DNA from: Microvirga arvi
GTDB lineage: Bacteria; Pseudomonadota; Alphaproteobacteria; Rhizobiales; Beijerinckiaceae
Direction: 5' to 3'
DNA length: 64,000 bases
Assembly: GCF_016892765.1 (NCBI RefSeq)
Contig: NZ_JAFEMD010000004.1
Location: 1-64,000 of the forward strand
Of this stretch, positions 37,235-45,386 are shown one piece after another. The notes under the pieces are model-generated. The model did not search any database. It was not told where the DNA came from and saw nothing but the letters and a program-made list of their open reading frames with translations. The first letter of the stretch is position 1. Every line of letters begins with the position of its first letter. A program made the position numbers and the translations under genes.

Positions 37235-38280
37235 ACGCCCTGCGCCCCCTCCGCACCCCTGCCGAGCTGGTCGAGGCCGGTCTCGTCGCGCCCGATGAAC
37301 TGGCCGGGATCGAGCGCGTGGCGGAGCGCTATGCCGTCGCCGTCAGCCCTGCCATGGCCGCTTTGATTGACCGGAGCGATCCGAACGACCCCATCGCCCG
37401 CCAGTTTGTGCCCGATGCGGCGGAGCTGACCACGACGCCCGAGGAGCGCGCCGACCCCATCGGCGATCTGGCGCACAGCCCCGTCGAGGGCATCGTCCAC
37501 CGCTATCCCGACCGGGTGCTGCTCAAGGCGGTGCATGTCTGCCCGGTCTATTGCCGCTTCTGCTTCCGCCGCGAGATGGTGGGGCCGCAGGGGCTCGGCA
37601 CCCTCTCGACGGAGGCCATGGACAAGGCCTTCGCCTATATCGCTGCGCATCCGCAGATCTGGGAGGTCATCCTCACCGGCGGCGACCCGCTCGTGCTCTC
37701 GCCGCGACGGCTTGCCGAGATCATGCAGCGGCTTTCCGCCATCGACCACGTGAAGATCGTCCGATTCCACACCCGCGTGCCGGTTGTCGAGCCGGAGCGC
37801 GTTGACGAAGCGCTTATCGCGGCCCTCAAGGCCAGCGGCAAGACGGCTTATGTGGCGCTCCACGCCAACCATCCGCGTGAGCTTACACCCGAGGCCCGCG
37901 CCGCCTGCGCCCGGCTCGTGGATTCAGGCATCGTCATGATCAGCCAGTCGGTGCTGCTGAAAGGCGTCAACGACGATCCCGATACATTGGCCGCCCTCAT
38001 GCGCGCCTTCGTAGAAACACGCATCAAGCCCTATTACCTCCACCACCCCGACCTCGCCCCCGGCACGAGCCATTTCCGTCTCTCCATCGAGGAAGGCCGT
38101 GCCCTCGTGGCCAGCCTGCGCGGGCGGATCTCGGGCCTGTGCCAGCCGACCTACATCCTCGACATTCCGGGCGGGCACGGAAAGGCGGTGATCGGTCCGG
38201 ACGCGCTCCGGGATAACGGAAGCGGCTGCATGGTCACGGACTTCAGAGGCGGCGAGCACGCCTATCCTCCCTCGGAGTAA
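37231..38280 (+). CDS. epmB: EF-P beta-lysylation protein EpmB (lysine 2,3-aminomutase)
   Basis: 349 residues from GTG 37231. Radical SAM enzyme of the KamA family: the [4Fe-4S] ligands are Cys104, Cys108 and Cys111 in CPVYCRFC, followed by GGDPL for SAM binding; the PLP-binding lysine lies in PGGHGKAVIG near the C-terminus. It converts L-alpha-lysine to beta-lysine, the substrate EpmA attaches to EF-P. The size fits EpmB rather than the longer clostridial KamA. No epmC is seen in the window. Confidence 0.97.
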   Translation: MNALRPLRTPAELVEAGLVAPDELAGIERVAERYAVAVSPAMAALIDRSDPNDPIARQFVPDAAELTTTPEERADPIGDLAHSPVEGIVHRYPDRVLLKAVHVCPVYCRFCFRREMVGPQGLGTLSTEAMDKAFAYIAAHPQIWEVILTGGDPLVLSPRRLAEIMQRLSAIDHVKIVRFHTRVPVVEPERVDEALIAALKASGKTAYVALHANHPRELTPEARAACARLVDSGIVMISQSVLLKGVNDDPDTLAALMRAFVETRIKPYYLHHPDLAPGTSHFRLSIEEGRALVASLRGRISGLCQPTYILDIPGGHGKAVIGPDALRDNGSGCMVTDFRGGEHAYPPSE

Positions 38281-38373
38281 GGAGCCGAAGCCGGTTTCGC
38301 CACATCACCGGCTGGTAAGTGAGGTATGATCGCCTCCGGTTACAGGGCCATGGACATGGGGTGGAGCCTGACG

Positions 38374-38742
38374 ATGGCGAAGGATGCGATTGAACCTGCC
38401 GAAGGCGAGGAGCATCAGCGCATCGACTCCACATTCCGAAACGGCTCCATCACGGCCATCGGCGTCGTCGTCGGCTTTTCACTCGGCTTCCTGAGCCACT
38501 GGGCGGCGCTCCCCGGGGAATGGATGCCCTCGGACCTCGCCTCGGTAGCCCTGATCACGCTCGGCCTTGCTCTGCAGGTCAAGGCGCTGGCGGATCTGCT
38601 CCTGGTCTCGTCGCTCCAGCTCAAGCGCTACAACCGGTCGATCCGGGTTTTCATGGCCGGCCTGATCATGGTCAGTCTCGGAGTCGTGTTGGCCGTCTTC
38701 GCCGATCTCCTCGGCTTTGGCGGCATCGTCCTTCAGACCTGA
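38374..38742 (+). CDS. Small conserved membrane protein
   Basis: 122 residues from ATG 38374, which follows GGTGGAG at good spacing; in-frame ATGs at 38326, 38350 and 38356 are less likely. Three hydrophobic helices (ITAIGVVVGFSLGFLSHW, LASVALITLGLALQVKALADLL, VFMAGLIMVSLGVVLAVFADLLGF). I do not recognise the family. It lies between epmB and the convergent arfB gene. Confidence 0.75.
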   Translation: MAKDAIEPAEGEEHQRIDSTFRNGSITAIGVVVGFSLGFLSHWAALPGEWMPSDLASVALITLGLALQVKALADLLLVSSLQLKRYNRSIRVFMAGLIMVSLGVVLAVFADLLGFGGIVLQT

Positions 38743-38748
38743 CCCCGG

Positions 38749-39171
38749 TCAATCGAAGCCCGGCTTGCCGCTGCGGCCCTTCTTGATCTCCGCGCGGCGT
38801 CCCTTCGCTTCGAGCCTGCGCTTCTTCGAGGCGAGCGTCGGCCGCGTGGGGCGGCGCGGCTTTGGCCGCTCGGTGGCCTGGCGGATCAGCTCGACGAGGC
38901 GCGCCACCGCATCCTCCCGGTTGCGCTCCTGGGTGCGGAAGCGCTGCGCCGTGATGATGAGCACGCCCTCATTCGTCATGCGCCTGCCGGCGAGCCTCTC
39001 CAGCTTCTCCTTCACGTAGTCCGGCAGCGAGGGCGAGTTGCGCACGTCGAAGCGCAGCTGGACGGCGGTCTCGACCTTGTTGACGTTCTGCCCGCCGGGC
39101 CCCGAGGCGCGGATGAAGCTCTCCTGCAGTTCGGCCTCATCGATAGCGATGGAATTCGTGACCTCGATCAT
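38749..39171 (-). CDS. arfB: Alternative ribosome-rescue factor ArfB (YaeJ)
   Basis: 140 residues from ATG 39171. The catalytic GGQ motif is in ASGPGGQNVNKVETAVQLRF (residues ~25-44), and the C-terminal tail is very basic (RPKPRRPTRPTLASKKRRLEAKGRR), the part that occupies the empty mRNA channel. ArfB hydrolyses peptidyl-tRNA on ribosomes stalled at the end of a broken message, a backup to tmRNA. The length matches the family. Confidence 0.96.
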   Translation of the reverse strand: MIEVTNSIAIDEAELQESFIRASGPGGQNVNKVETAVQLRFDVRNSPSLPDYVKEKLERLAGRRMTNEGVLIITAQRFRTQERNREDAVARLVELIRQATERPKPRRPTRPTLASKKRRLEAKGRRAEIKKGRSGKPGFD

Positions 39172-39328
39172 GGGGCCTCTGGCGGAGCATGGAGAAAGAC
39201 AAGTGGAGCAACCGGATCGAAATCCAATGCAAGCTTATCCGGCGCTTGTCGATGCCCTTGATCCGCCTTAAGCGCATCATGCACGCCGCTTTTGCCGGAT
39301 TGCCCGCTCCCTCCCGCTTCGGATTCCC

Positions 39329-40255
39329 ATGTCCGCCGTCTTCGCCAGCCTGATCCCGACCTTCCTGATCATCGCCACCGGCTGGCTGTGCCGGGCCACG
39401 GGCTTCATCAACGAGCAACAATGGGCGGGGCTGGAGCGCGTCACCTATGTGATCTTCTTCCCGGCGCTCATCATCGACACCCTGTCACGGGCCGACCTCT
39501 CCTCCGTGCCGGTCCTCGGCGTCGGCGGCGCGCTCGTCGGTTCGATCCTCATCATGGCGGTGATCGTGCTCGCCCTGCGTCCTCTGCTGGAGCGCTCTTT
39601 CGGCATCGACGGACCAAGCTTCACCTCGATCTTTCAAGGCGCCACCCGTTGGAACACCTTCGTCGGCCTTGCCGTCGCCGGCAGTCTCTTCGGCCAGCGC
39701 GGCATCGCCCTGATCGCGGTGGCCATCGCCGCCATGGTGCCGCTCCTGAACCTGCTCGCCTTCTACGTCTTCATCCGCTTCGCCGGTCAGCCCAGGCGAA
39801 GCCCCTGGGACATCCTGCGCTCCTTCGTGACCAATCCCTTCATCTGGTCCTGCGCCGTGGGGCTTGCCCTCAATCTTCTGGCGCCGCCGCTGCCGAAGCC
39901 TCTGGCTGCCTATATCGACCTCATCGGCCGGGCGGCGCTTGCGGCGGGCCTGATGATCGTCGGCGCTGGACTCGACATTCGCCGCCTCGCCCGTCCGGGC
40001 CTGCCTCATATCCTGGCCGCGGGATTGAAGCTCGTTCTCATGCCGGTCATGGCCGGAACCCTCGCAGGCCTTGTGGGCGTCGCCGGGAATGACATGACGG
40101 TGACCGTCATCGCCGCCTCGGTGCCGTCCGCCAGCGCAGCTTACGTGCTCGCCCGGCAAATGGGCGGCAATGCCGGGCTCATGGCAGAGATCCTGACGCT
40201 GCAGACCCTGCTCGCCCTGCTCTCCATGCCCCTGCTGATTTCCCTTTGGGGTTGA
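39329..40255 (+). CDS. AEC family transporter
   Basis: 308 residues from ATG 39329. About ten transmembrane helices in two halves, with the auxin-efflux-carrier features VIFFPALIIDTLSRADL in the N-terminal half and ASVPSASAAYVLARQMGG in helix 9. Bacterial AEC proteins transport malate, malonate or other organic acids; the substrate is unknown here. Alone in its transcription unit. Confidence 0.9.
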   Translation: MSAVFASLIPTFLIIATGWLCRATGFINEQQWAGLERVTYVIFFPALIIDTLSRADLSSVPVLGVGGALVGSILIMAVIVLALRPLLERSFGIDGPSFTSIFQGATRWNTFVGLAVAGSLFGQRGIALIAVAIAAMVPLLNLLAFYVFIRFAGQPRRSPWDILRSFVTNPFIWSCAVGLALNLLAPPLPKPLAAYIDLIGRAALAAGLMIVGAGLDIRRLARPGLPHILAAGLKLVLMPVMAGTLAGLVGVAGNDMTVTVIAASVPSASAAYVLARQMGGNAGLMAEILTLQTLLALLSMPLLISLWG

Positions 40256-40361
40256 TGGATTGGAACGTTTTTACAATTACAGGTATAATTTATCTGCTTG
40301 CCTTATTAACAGTTGTGTTGCTAACTAGGACAATTGCAACAAAGAGACATCGTCATTGGTC

Positions 40362-40607
40362 ATGACAAAAGCCTTGCGCGGTTCCAGGAGAGCCTCTTCC
40401 GCCAATGACCAGCCGCGGGCTGAGGAGAAAGGCCGCCTCGGCAGCAGCACCATGACGCCGGTCGAGACGGCTCGATACGTGGCGGAGTTTTCGGCGGAGC
40501 TGTCCTATCTCGCCCGCAAGGCCAATCTCGATCTCCTGGCCTACCTTCTCGACATGGCCCGGCTCGAAGCCATCCGGACGGTGCAGACGGATGCGAAGGA
40601 CGACTAG
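40362..40607 (+). CDS. Small conserved hypothetical protein
   Basis: 81 residues from ATG 40362. A basic, disordered N-terminus precedes a helical domain (TARYVAEFSAELSYLARKANLDLLAYLLDMARLEAIRT) that I recall as a conserved small protein of Hyphomicrobiales without assigned function. The TAG stop codon (40605-40607) is the CTAG end of the 95-bp repeat. It is convergent with dprA, whose stop is at the other end of the same repeat. Confidence 0.75.
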   Translation: MTKALRGSRRASSANDQPRAEEKGRLGSSTMTPVETARYVAEFSAELSYLARKANLDLLAYLLDMARLEAIRTVQTDAKDD

Positions 40608-40700
40608 AACTGTTTCCACTGACGTGGAATCATCCCTCTTCTGTGGCGTGCCGCATTTCTTGACGGCGAACCGGATCCCCTTCGCCGAAATATGCTCTAA
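40604..40700 (+). repeat. ~95-bp interspersed repeat, copy 3
   Basis: CTAGAACTGTTTCCACTGAC ... CGCCGAAATATGCTCTAA. It fills the whole gap between two convergent genes; its left end contributes the TAG stop of the small plus-strand gene and its right end the TAG stop of dprA. Confidence 0.9.
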
Positions 40701-41881
40701 GCTCCGATCAATGACACGGCATTGCCGCCGTGTCGCTCGAGACGTCCGGCAATTTCGAGTTCCAGCAGCGCCATCTGAACATTGCGGATCGACAAACCGG
40801 ACTGCCTGACGAGATCGTCGATGGCGACGGGCGAGGGCCCGAGAAACGTGATCAGCTCTGCCCCACCTTCCTCGGTCTCCTCCTCGTGGCCCGCATCGGG
40901 GATGACGGGCCGTACAGGAGCTCGGGCGATGTCGGGCAGATCGAGTTCGTCCCAGAGCTCCTCGACGCCGGCCGCGTGATGCGGCTCCTCGGCGCTCCTG
41001 TCGAGGCGCGGCCCGGAGGCGATCAGGGGCTCGAGCACGTTGGTGACATGCTCGACTCCGGCACAAAGCGTGGCGCCCTCGCGGATGAGATCGTTGGTGC
41101 CCTCGGCACGGGGATCGAGGGGCGAGCCCGGCACCGCGAAAACCTCCCGTCCCTGCTCCAGGGCAAAGCGCGCGGTGATGAGCGAGCCGGAGCGACGGGC
41201 CGCCTCCACCACCACGACGCCGTAGGACAGGCCCGAGACGACGCGGTTCCGGCGCGGGAAATCCCGCCCGCGCGGCTCCCAGCCCATGGGCATCTCGGAG
41301 ATCACCGCCCCGCCCTGCTCGAGAATAGCCTGGAGCAGCGGCTCGTTCTGCGCCGGATAGACCCTGTCATGTCCGCCGGCCAGTACTGCGACCGTGCCGG
41401 TCTGAAGCGTCGCCTTGTGGGCCCTCGTATCGATGCCTCGCGCCAGCCCCGACACAACCACGTAACCTGCCTCGCCCAGCTGCCGCGCCAGGCGCTCGGC
41501 GAAGGTCAGGCCGGAGGCGGAGGCATTGCGCGAGCCCACGATGGCAACGGAGGGTTTGGCCAACACCTCAGCATTGCCGCGAAGCGCGATCAGCGGCGGC
41601 GCGGTGTCGATGGCCTGCAGGGTCTTCGGGTAATCCGGCTCGCCCATGGCGACGAAGCGCACGCCGAGGCGCAAGGCTGCGGTCATTTCCTTTTCGGCCT
41701 CGGCCCGGCTGCACACTTTGAGCATCAGGCGCCCGCCGCGACGGGCGAGATCGGGTAGGGCCTCGAGGGCGGCGGCCGCGCCGCCATACTGGTTGATCAG
41801 AGCGCGGAAGGTGCGTGGGCCCACATTCTCCGAGCGGATGAGGCGAAGCCAGTCGAGACGCTGCTCATCCGTCAGGATCAT
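40697..41881 (-). CDS. dprA: DNA-processing protein DprA (Smf)
   Basis: 394 residues from ATG 41881, 4 bp after plsY. N-terminal helical domain ([22 protein letters not shown]), a Rossmann-like core with the ssDNA/RecA-loading motif [36 protein letters not shown], and a C-terminal winged helix ([27 protein letters not shown]). It protects incoming single strands and loads RecA during transformation, and may act in recombination more generally. The stop codon is supplied by the 95-bp repeat. Confidence 0.96.
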   Translation of the reverse strand: MILTDEQRLDWLRLIRSENVGPRTFRALINQYGGAAAALEALPDLARRGGRLMLKVCSRAEAEKEMTAALRLGVRFVAMGEPDYPKTLQAIDTAPPLIALRGNAEVLAKPSVAIVGSRNASASGLTFAERLARQLGEAGYVVVSGLARGIDTRAHKATLQTGTVAVLAGGHDRVYPAQNEPLLQAILEQGGAVISEMPMGWEPRGRDFPRRNRVVSGLSYGVVVVEAARRSGSLITARFALEQGREVFAVPGSPLDPRAEGTNDLIREGATLCAGVEHVTNVLEPLIASGPRLDRSAEEPHHAAGVEELWDELDLPDIARAPVRPVIPDAGHEEETEEGGAELITFLGPSPVAIDDLVRQSGLSIRNVQMALLELEIAGRLERHGGNAVSLIGA

Positions 41882-41885
41882 GGGC

Positions 41886-42488
41886 TTATCCCTTCTGCCC
41901 GATCTTGCCTTCGGTGCCGGCAAGGAGGCGGCTGATGTTCTGGCCGTGCTTCCACCACAGCAGCGCCACGAGGATCACCGCCACGCCGGCCATGCCGGGC
42001 TCGCCGAGGAGCCACAGAACAATCGGCGCCGCGGCGCTGGCGACCAGGGCGGAGAGCGAGGAATATTTGGAGGCGAAAGCGACCCCGAGCCAGATCAGGC
42101 AGAAGATCAGCGCCGCCAGAGGCTTCAGGCCGATCAGAACGCCAATGAAGGTGGCAACGCCCTTGCCACCCTTGAAGCCGAGCCAGATGGGAAAGAGGTG
42201 GCCGAGGAAGGCTCCCAAGGCTGCAACGATCGCAAATTGCGGCCCCCACTGCGCGGCCAACAGCACGGCGGCCGTGCCCTTCAGGGCATCGGCAAGGAGC
42301 GTCGCTGCCGCGAGGCCCTTGCGACCGGTGCGCAGCACGTTGGTGGCGCCGATATTACCGGAGCCGATCTTGCGCACATCGCCGAGGCCGGCCATGCGGG
42401 TGAAGATCAGGCCGAACGGGATCGAGCCCAGCAGATAGCCGAAAACAAGAGTGCCCACTAGGGAAAGGAGATTGGCTTCGTCAGACAT
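41886..42488 (-). CDS. plsY: Glycerol-3-phosphate acyltransferase PlsY
   Basis: 200 residues from ATG 42488. Five-helix membrane acyltransferase with the three conserved motifs: GSIPFG near the N-terminus, [14 protein letters not shown] (residues ~42-55), and [18 protein letters not shown]. It acylates glycerol-3-phosphate with acyl-phosphate, the first step of phospholipid synthesis. It sits in the pyrB-DUF559-pyrC'-plsY-dprA run with gaps of 4-10 bp on either side. Confidence 0.97.
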   Translation of the reverse strand: MSDEANLLSLVGTLVFGYLLGSIPFGLIFTRMAGLGDVRKIGSGNIGATNVLRTGRKGLAAATLLADALKGTAAVLLAAQWGPQFAIVAALGAFLGHLFPIWLGFKGGKGVATFIGVLIGLKPLAALIFCLIWLGVAFASKYSSLSALVASAAAPIVLWLLGEPGMAGVAVILVALLWWKHGQNISRLLAGTEGKIGQKG

Positions 42489-42497
42489 TCTTTGTGG

Positions 42498-43796
42498 TTA
42501 CACCGTATCGCGATTGAAGACTATCCTGCCGCCAACCATCGTCAGCGTCACCTGTCCTTCCAGACGGGCTTCGTCGAACGGCGAGTTCTTGGACAGGGAT
42601 TTGAGCTGGCGCTTGTCAAGCACGTAAGGCGCGTCCGGATCGAAGACGATGAGGTCGGCCGGAGCCCCGATTGTGAGCCGCCCGCCGGGCAACCCTAGGA
42701 TTTCCGCGGGTTTCGTGGACAGGGCCCGCAAAAGCCGCGGCAGCGAAATACGGTCCGCATGGACGAGGCGCAGCGCCGCCGAGAGCAGCGTCTCGAGCCC
42801 CACGGCGCCATTGGCGGCCTCGGCGAACGGCAAACGCTTGTTCTCCACATCCTGTGGATTGTGGTCCGAGACGATCACGTCGATGGTGCCGTCGGCCAGC
42901 GCCTCGATCATCGCCTGCCGGTCGTCCTCGTGCCGCAGGGGCGGCGAGAGCTTGAGAAACGTGCGGTAGTCGCCGATGTCGTTCTCGTTGAGCGCCAGGT
43001 GATTGATGGAAACGCCGCAGGTCACGGGCAGCCCCCTCGCCTTCGCGGCGCGCACGATCTCCGCCGAATCGGCACAGGAGATCATGGCGGCGTGGTAGCG
43101 TCCTCCCGTGAGGCGCACGAGGCGGATGTCACGCTCCAGCATCACCGTCTCCGCCTCGCGGGGGATACCGGGCAGCCCGAGGCGCGAGGAGAACTCGCCC
43201 TCGTTCATCACACCCTGACCGACGAGATCGGGATCCTCCACGTGGTGGATGATGAGCGCGTCGAAGTCGCGGGCATAGGTGAGCGCCCGGCGCATGACCT
43301 GGGCGTTGGTGACGGAGCGCGCCCCATCCGTGAAGGCGATGGCGCCGGCCTCCTTGAGGCGACCGATCTCCGCCATCTCCACGCCCTGCAATCCCTTGGT
43401 CAGGGCGGCCGCCGGGCGGATGTTAACGACCGAGGTGTCCCGCGCGCGGCGTACGATGAAGTCGATCACCGCCGGATCGTCGAGGGCCGGGATCGTATCG
43501 GGCATGGACACGACGGTGGTGACGCCACCCGCCGCGGCCGCCTCGCCGGCGCTCTTGAGCGTCTCGCGGTAAGGCCCACCCGGCTCGCCGATGAAGGCGC
43601 GCATGTCGATGAGGCCAGGGCTGAGCACCTGGCCCATGCAATCGATCACCCGGGCGTCGGCGGCTTGCGTGACCTGCGGCCCGACGGCTTGGATCACGCC
43701 GCCGCGCACCAGCACGCCGCCGCGCTCCTCGCGGTCGCCGGCGGGGTCGATGAGGCGGGCATTTTTCAGCAGAATCGGTCTATCAGCAGGCGTCAC
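42498..43796 (-). CDS. pyrC: Dihydroorotase-like PyrC', probably catalytically inactive
   Basis: 432 residues from GTG 43796 (AAAGGAG upstream). Amidohydrolase fold similar to the long DHOases encoded beside pyrB. The zinc-binding HxH that normally follows strand 1 (PGLIDxHxH) is replaced by GLIDMRAFIGEPG (Arg66, Phe68), so two metal ligands are lost. Later features remain (AALTKGLQG, VSDHNPQDVENKRLPF). In Pseudomonas and relatives such pseudo-DHOases support assembly of aspartate transcarbamoylase rather than catalyse. A true dihydroorotase should be encoded elsewhere. The start overlaps the DUF559 stop as GTGA. Confidence 0.9.
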   Translation of the reverse strand: MTPADRPILLKNARLIDPAGDREERGGVLVRGGVIQAVGPQVTQAADARVIDCMGQVLSPGLIDMRAFIGEPGGPYRETLKSAGEAAAAGGVTTVVSMPDTIPALDDPAVIDFIVRRARDTSVVNIRPAAALTKGLQGVEMAEIGRLKEAGAIAFTDGARSVTNAQVMRRALTYARDFDALIIHHVEDPDLVGQGVMNEGEFSSRLGLPGIPREAETVMLERDIRLVRLTGGRYHAAMISCADSAEIVRAAKARGLPVTCGVSINHLALNENDIGDYRTFLKLSPPLRHEDDRQAMIEALADGTIDVIVSDHNPQDVENKRLPFAEAANGAVGLETLLSAALRLVHADRISLPRLLRALSTKPAEILGLPGGRLTIGAPADLIVFDPDAPYVLDKRQLKSLSKNSPFDEARLEGQVTLTMVGGRIVFNRDTV

Positions 43797-44236
43797 AGGT
43801 GGTCTCCTTTCCCTCTCCCCTCTGCGGGAGAGGGTGGCCTGCGAAGCAGGTCGGGAGAGGGGCCGTTTCCGGCTTCAATCGCTTGTCGGACGGAGTCAAG
43901 AACGAGATTGCCGTTGCCGAGCATCAGATCGTTAGAAAAGCGAAGGACCTGGAAGCCCTGGCTGCGCAGAAAGGCATCGCGCCTCTCGTCAAGGGCACGC
44001 TGCTCCGGCGCATCATAGGGAACGCCATCCAATTCCACGATTACTCTCGCCTCCGCGCAGAAAAAGTCGACGATATAAGGCGCAATCGGCACCTGACGCT
44101 TGAATTTATAGCCGTGGAACCGGCCGGCCCGCACCTGCTGCCAGAACAAGTCTTCCGCCCGTGTGGGAATCGAGCGCTGCTCCTTGGCGAAGGAGCGGAG
44201 TTTTGGGGTGACTTGGTTCTTTCGATTCTGGTCCAC
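43793..44236 (-). CDS. DUF559 endonuclease-like protein inserted between pyrB and pyrC'
   Basis: 147 residues from GTG 44236. DUF559 proteins belong to the restriction-endonuclease-like (Vsr-related) fold; seen here are RAEDLFWQQVRAGRFHGYKFKRQVPIAPYIVDFFC and VIVELDG, giving a D-(E-x-D)-type acidic core, and RRDAFLRSQGFQVLRF. The last ~20 residues (from SPDLLRRPPSPAEG) are encoded by the left palindromic repeat, and the GGAGAGG ribosome-binding site by the right one. The stop overlaps the pyrC' start, so the insertion keeps operon translation intact. Biological role unknown. Confidence 0.85.
   Translation of the reverse strand: MDQNRKNQVTPKLRSFAKEQRSIPTRAEDLFWQQVRAGRFHGYKFKRQVPIAPYIVDFFCAEARVIVELDGVPYDAPEQRALDERRDAFLRSQGFQVLRFSNDLMLGNGNLVLDSVRQAIEAGNGPSPDLLRRPPSPAEGRGKGDHL
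43811..43865. repeat. Type E repeat, left of DUF559
   Basis: CCCTCTCCCCTCTGCGGGAG ... GGTCGGGAGAGGGGCCG. It is the approximate reverse complement of the element at 44236-44287, and it codes for the end of DUF559. Confidence 0.85.
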
Positions 44237-44287
44237 GGCCCCCTCTCCTGGCCCGAAGGGCCACCCTCTCCCGCTTCGGGGAGAGGG
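44236..44287. repeat. Type E repeat, right of DUF559
   Basis: CGGCCCCCTCTCCTGGCCCG ... CCGCTTCGGGGAGAGGG. Inverted relative to 43811-43865. It begins at the DUF559 start codon and carries its Shine-Dalgarno sequence. Confidence 0.85.
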
Positions 44288-44297
44288 ACTTGGTACG

Positions 44298-45245
44298 TCA
44301 CCTGTTCGGCAGATGGCTCGCCAGAGCCTCCAGCACCGCCATGCGCACGGCGACGCCCATCTCGACCTGCTCGCGGATGAGCGACTGCGCGCCGTCCGCC
44401 ACGTCCGAGGAAATCTCCACGCCGCGGTTCATGGGGCCGGGATGCATCACGAGCGCGTCGGGCTTGGCGAAGGAAAGCTTCTCCTGATCGAGCCCGTAGA
44501 AGCGGAAATACTCCTTCAGAGACGGGACGAAGGAGCCGTTCATGCGCTCGTGCTGGAGGCGCAGCATCATGACGATATCGGCATCCTTCAAGCCCTTCTC
44601 CATGCTGGTGAATGTCTCGAAGCCCAGCCGCGCGATGCCCGGCGGCAGCAGGGTCGAGGGCGCGACGAGACGCACCCGCGCGCCCATGGCGGCGAGCAGG
44701 ATCATGTTGGAGCGCGCCACCCGCGAATGCAGGATGTCGCCGCAGATCGCGACCGTGAGACCTTCGATGCGGCCCTTGTTGCGGCGGATGGTGAGCGCAT
44801 CGAGGAGCGCCTGGGTCGGGTGCTCGTGCGTGCCGTCGCCGGCATTGACAACCGAGCAATCGACCTTCTGCGCCAGCAGATGCACGGCGCCGGCCGCATG
44901 ATGGCGCACGACGATGATGTCGGGCCGCATGGCGTTGAGGGTGGCCGCCGTGTCGATCAGCGTCTCGCCCTTCTTCACCGAGGACGAGGCCACCTGCATG
45001 TTCATCACATCGGCGCCCAGCCGCTTGCCGGCGATCTCGAACGAGGATTGGGTGCGGGTGGAGGGCTCGAAGAAGAGATTGATCTGGGTCCGGCCCCGGA
45101 GGGTCGTCTTCCTCTTCTCGATCTGACGGCTCACCTCGACCTGTTCGTCGGCAAGGTCAAGAAGCGCCTGAATGTCCAAGGGAGACAGCCCCTCGATGCC
45201 GAGGAGATGCCGGTGGGGAAAAACGGATCGGGGGGCGTCGCTCAT
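44298..45245 (-). CDS. pyrB: Aspartate carbamoyltransferase catalytic subunit
   Basis: 315 residues from ATG 45245. The carbamoyl-phosphate motif is [12 protein letters not shown], followed by the 80s loop ([13 protein letters not shown]), HPTQALLD, and the aspartate site MHPGPMNRG. It catalyses the committed step of pyrimidine synthesis. First gene of a minus-strand run continuing to DUF559, pyrC', plsY and dprA. The pairing with an inactive-type PyrC' suggests a dodecameric PyrB-PyrC' complex without PyrI. Confidence 0.98.
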   Translation of the reverse strand: MSDAPRSVFPHRHLLGIEGLSPLDIQALLDLADEQVEVSRQIEKRKTTLRGRTQINLFFEPSTRTQSSFEIAGKRLGADVMNMQVASSSVKKGETLIDTAATLNAMRPDIIVVRHHAAGAVHLLAQKVDCSVVNAGDGTHEHPTQALLDALTIRRNKGRIEGLTVAICGDILHSRVARSNMILLAAMGARVRLVAPSTLLPPGIARLGFETFTSMEKGLKDADIVMMLRLQHERMNGSFVPSLKEYFRFYGLDQEKLSFAKPDALVMHPGPMNRGVEISSDVADGAQSLIREQVEMGVAVRMAVLEALASHLPNR

Positions 45246-45386
45246 CTTAAAGCGATGGCTATAGGCGGTCTGGGAAAAGGCGGCAAGCGAGGGATTTGGC
45301 CAGAAGGCAGATTATGCCCAGATGTGACAGGCCGTCTTTCCGTCGCCGCCCTAAAATAGAGAGCGCCGCTTTTGGAGGGTCAGGCC

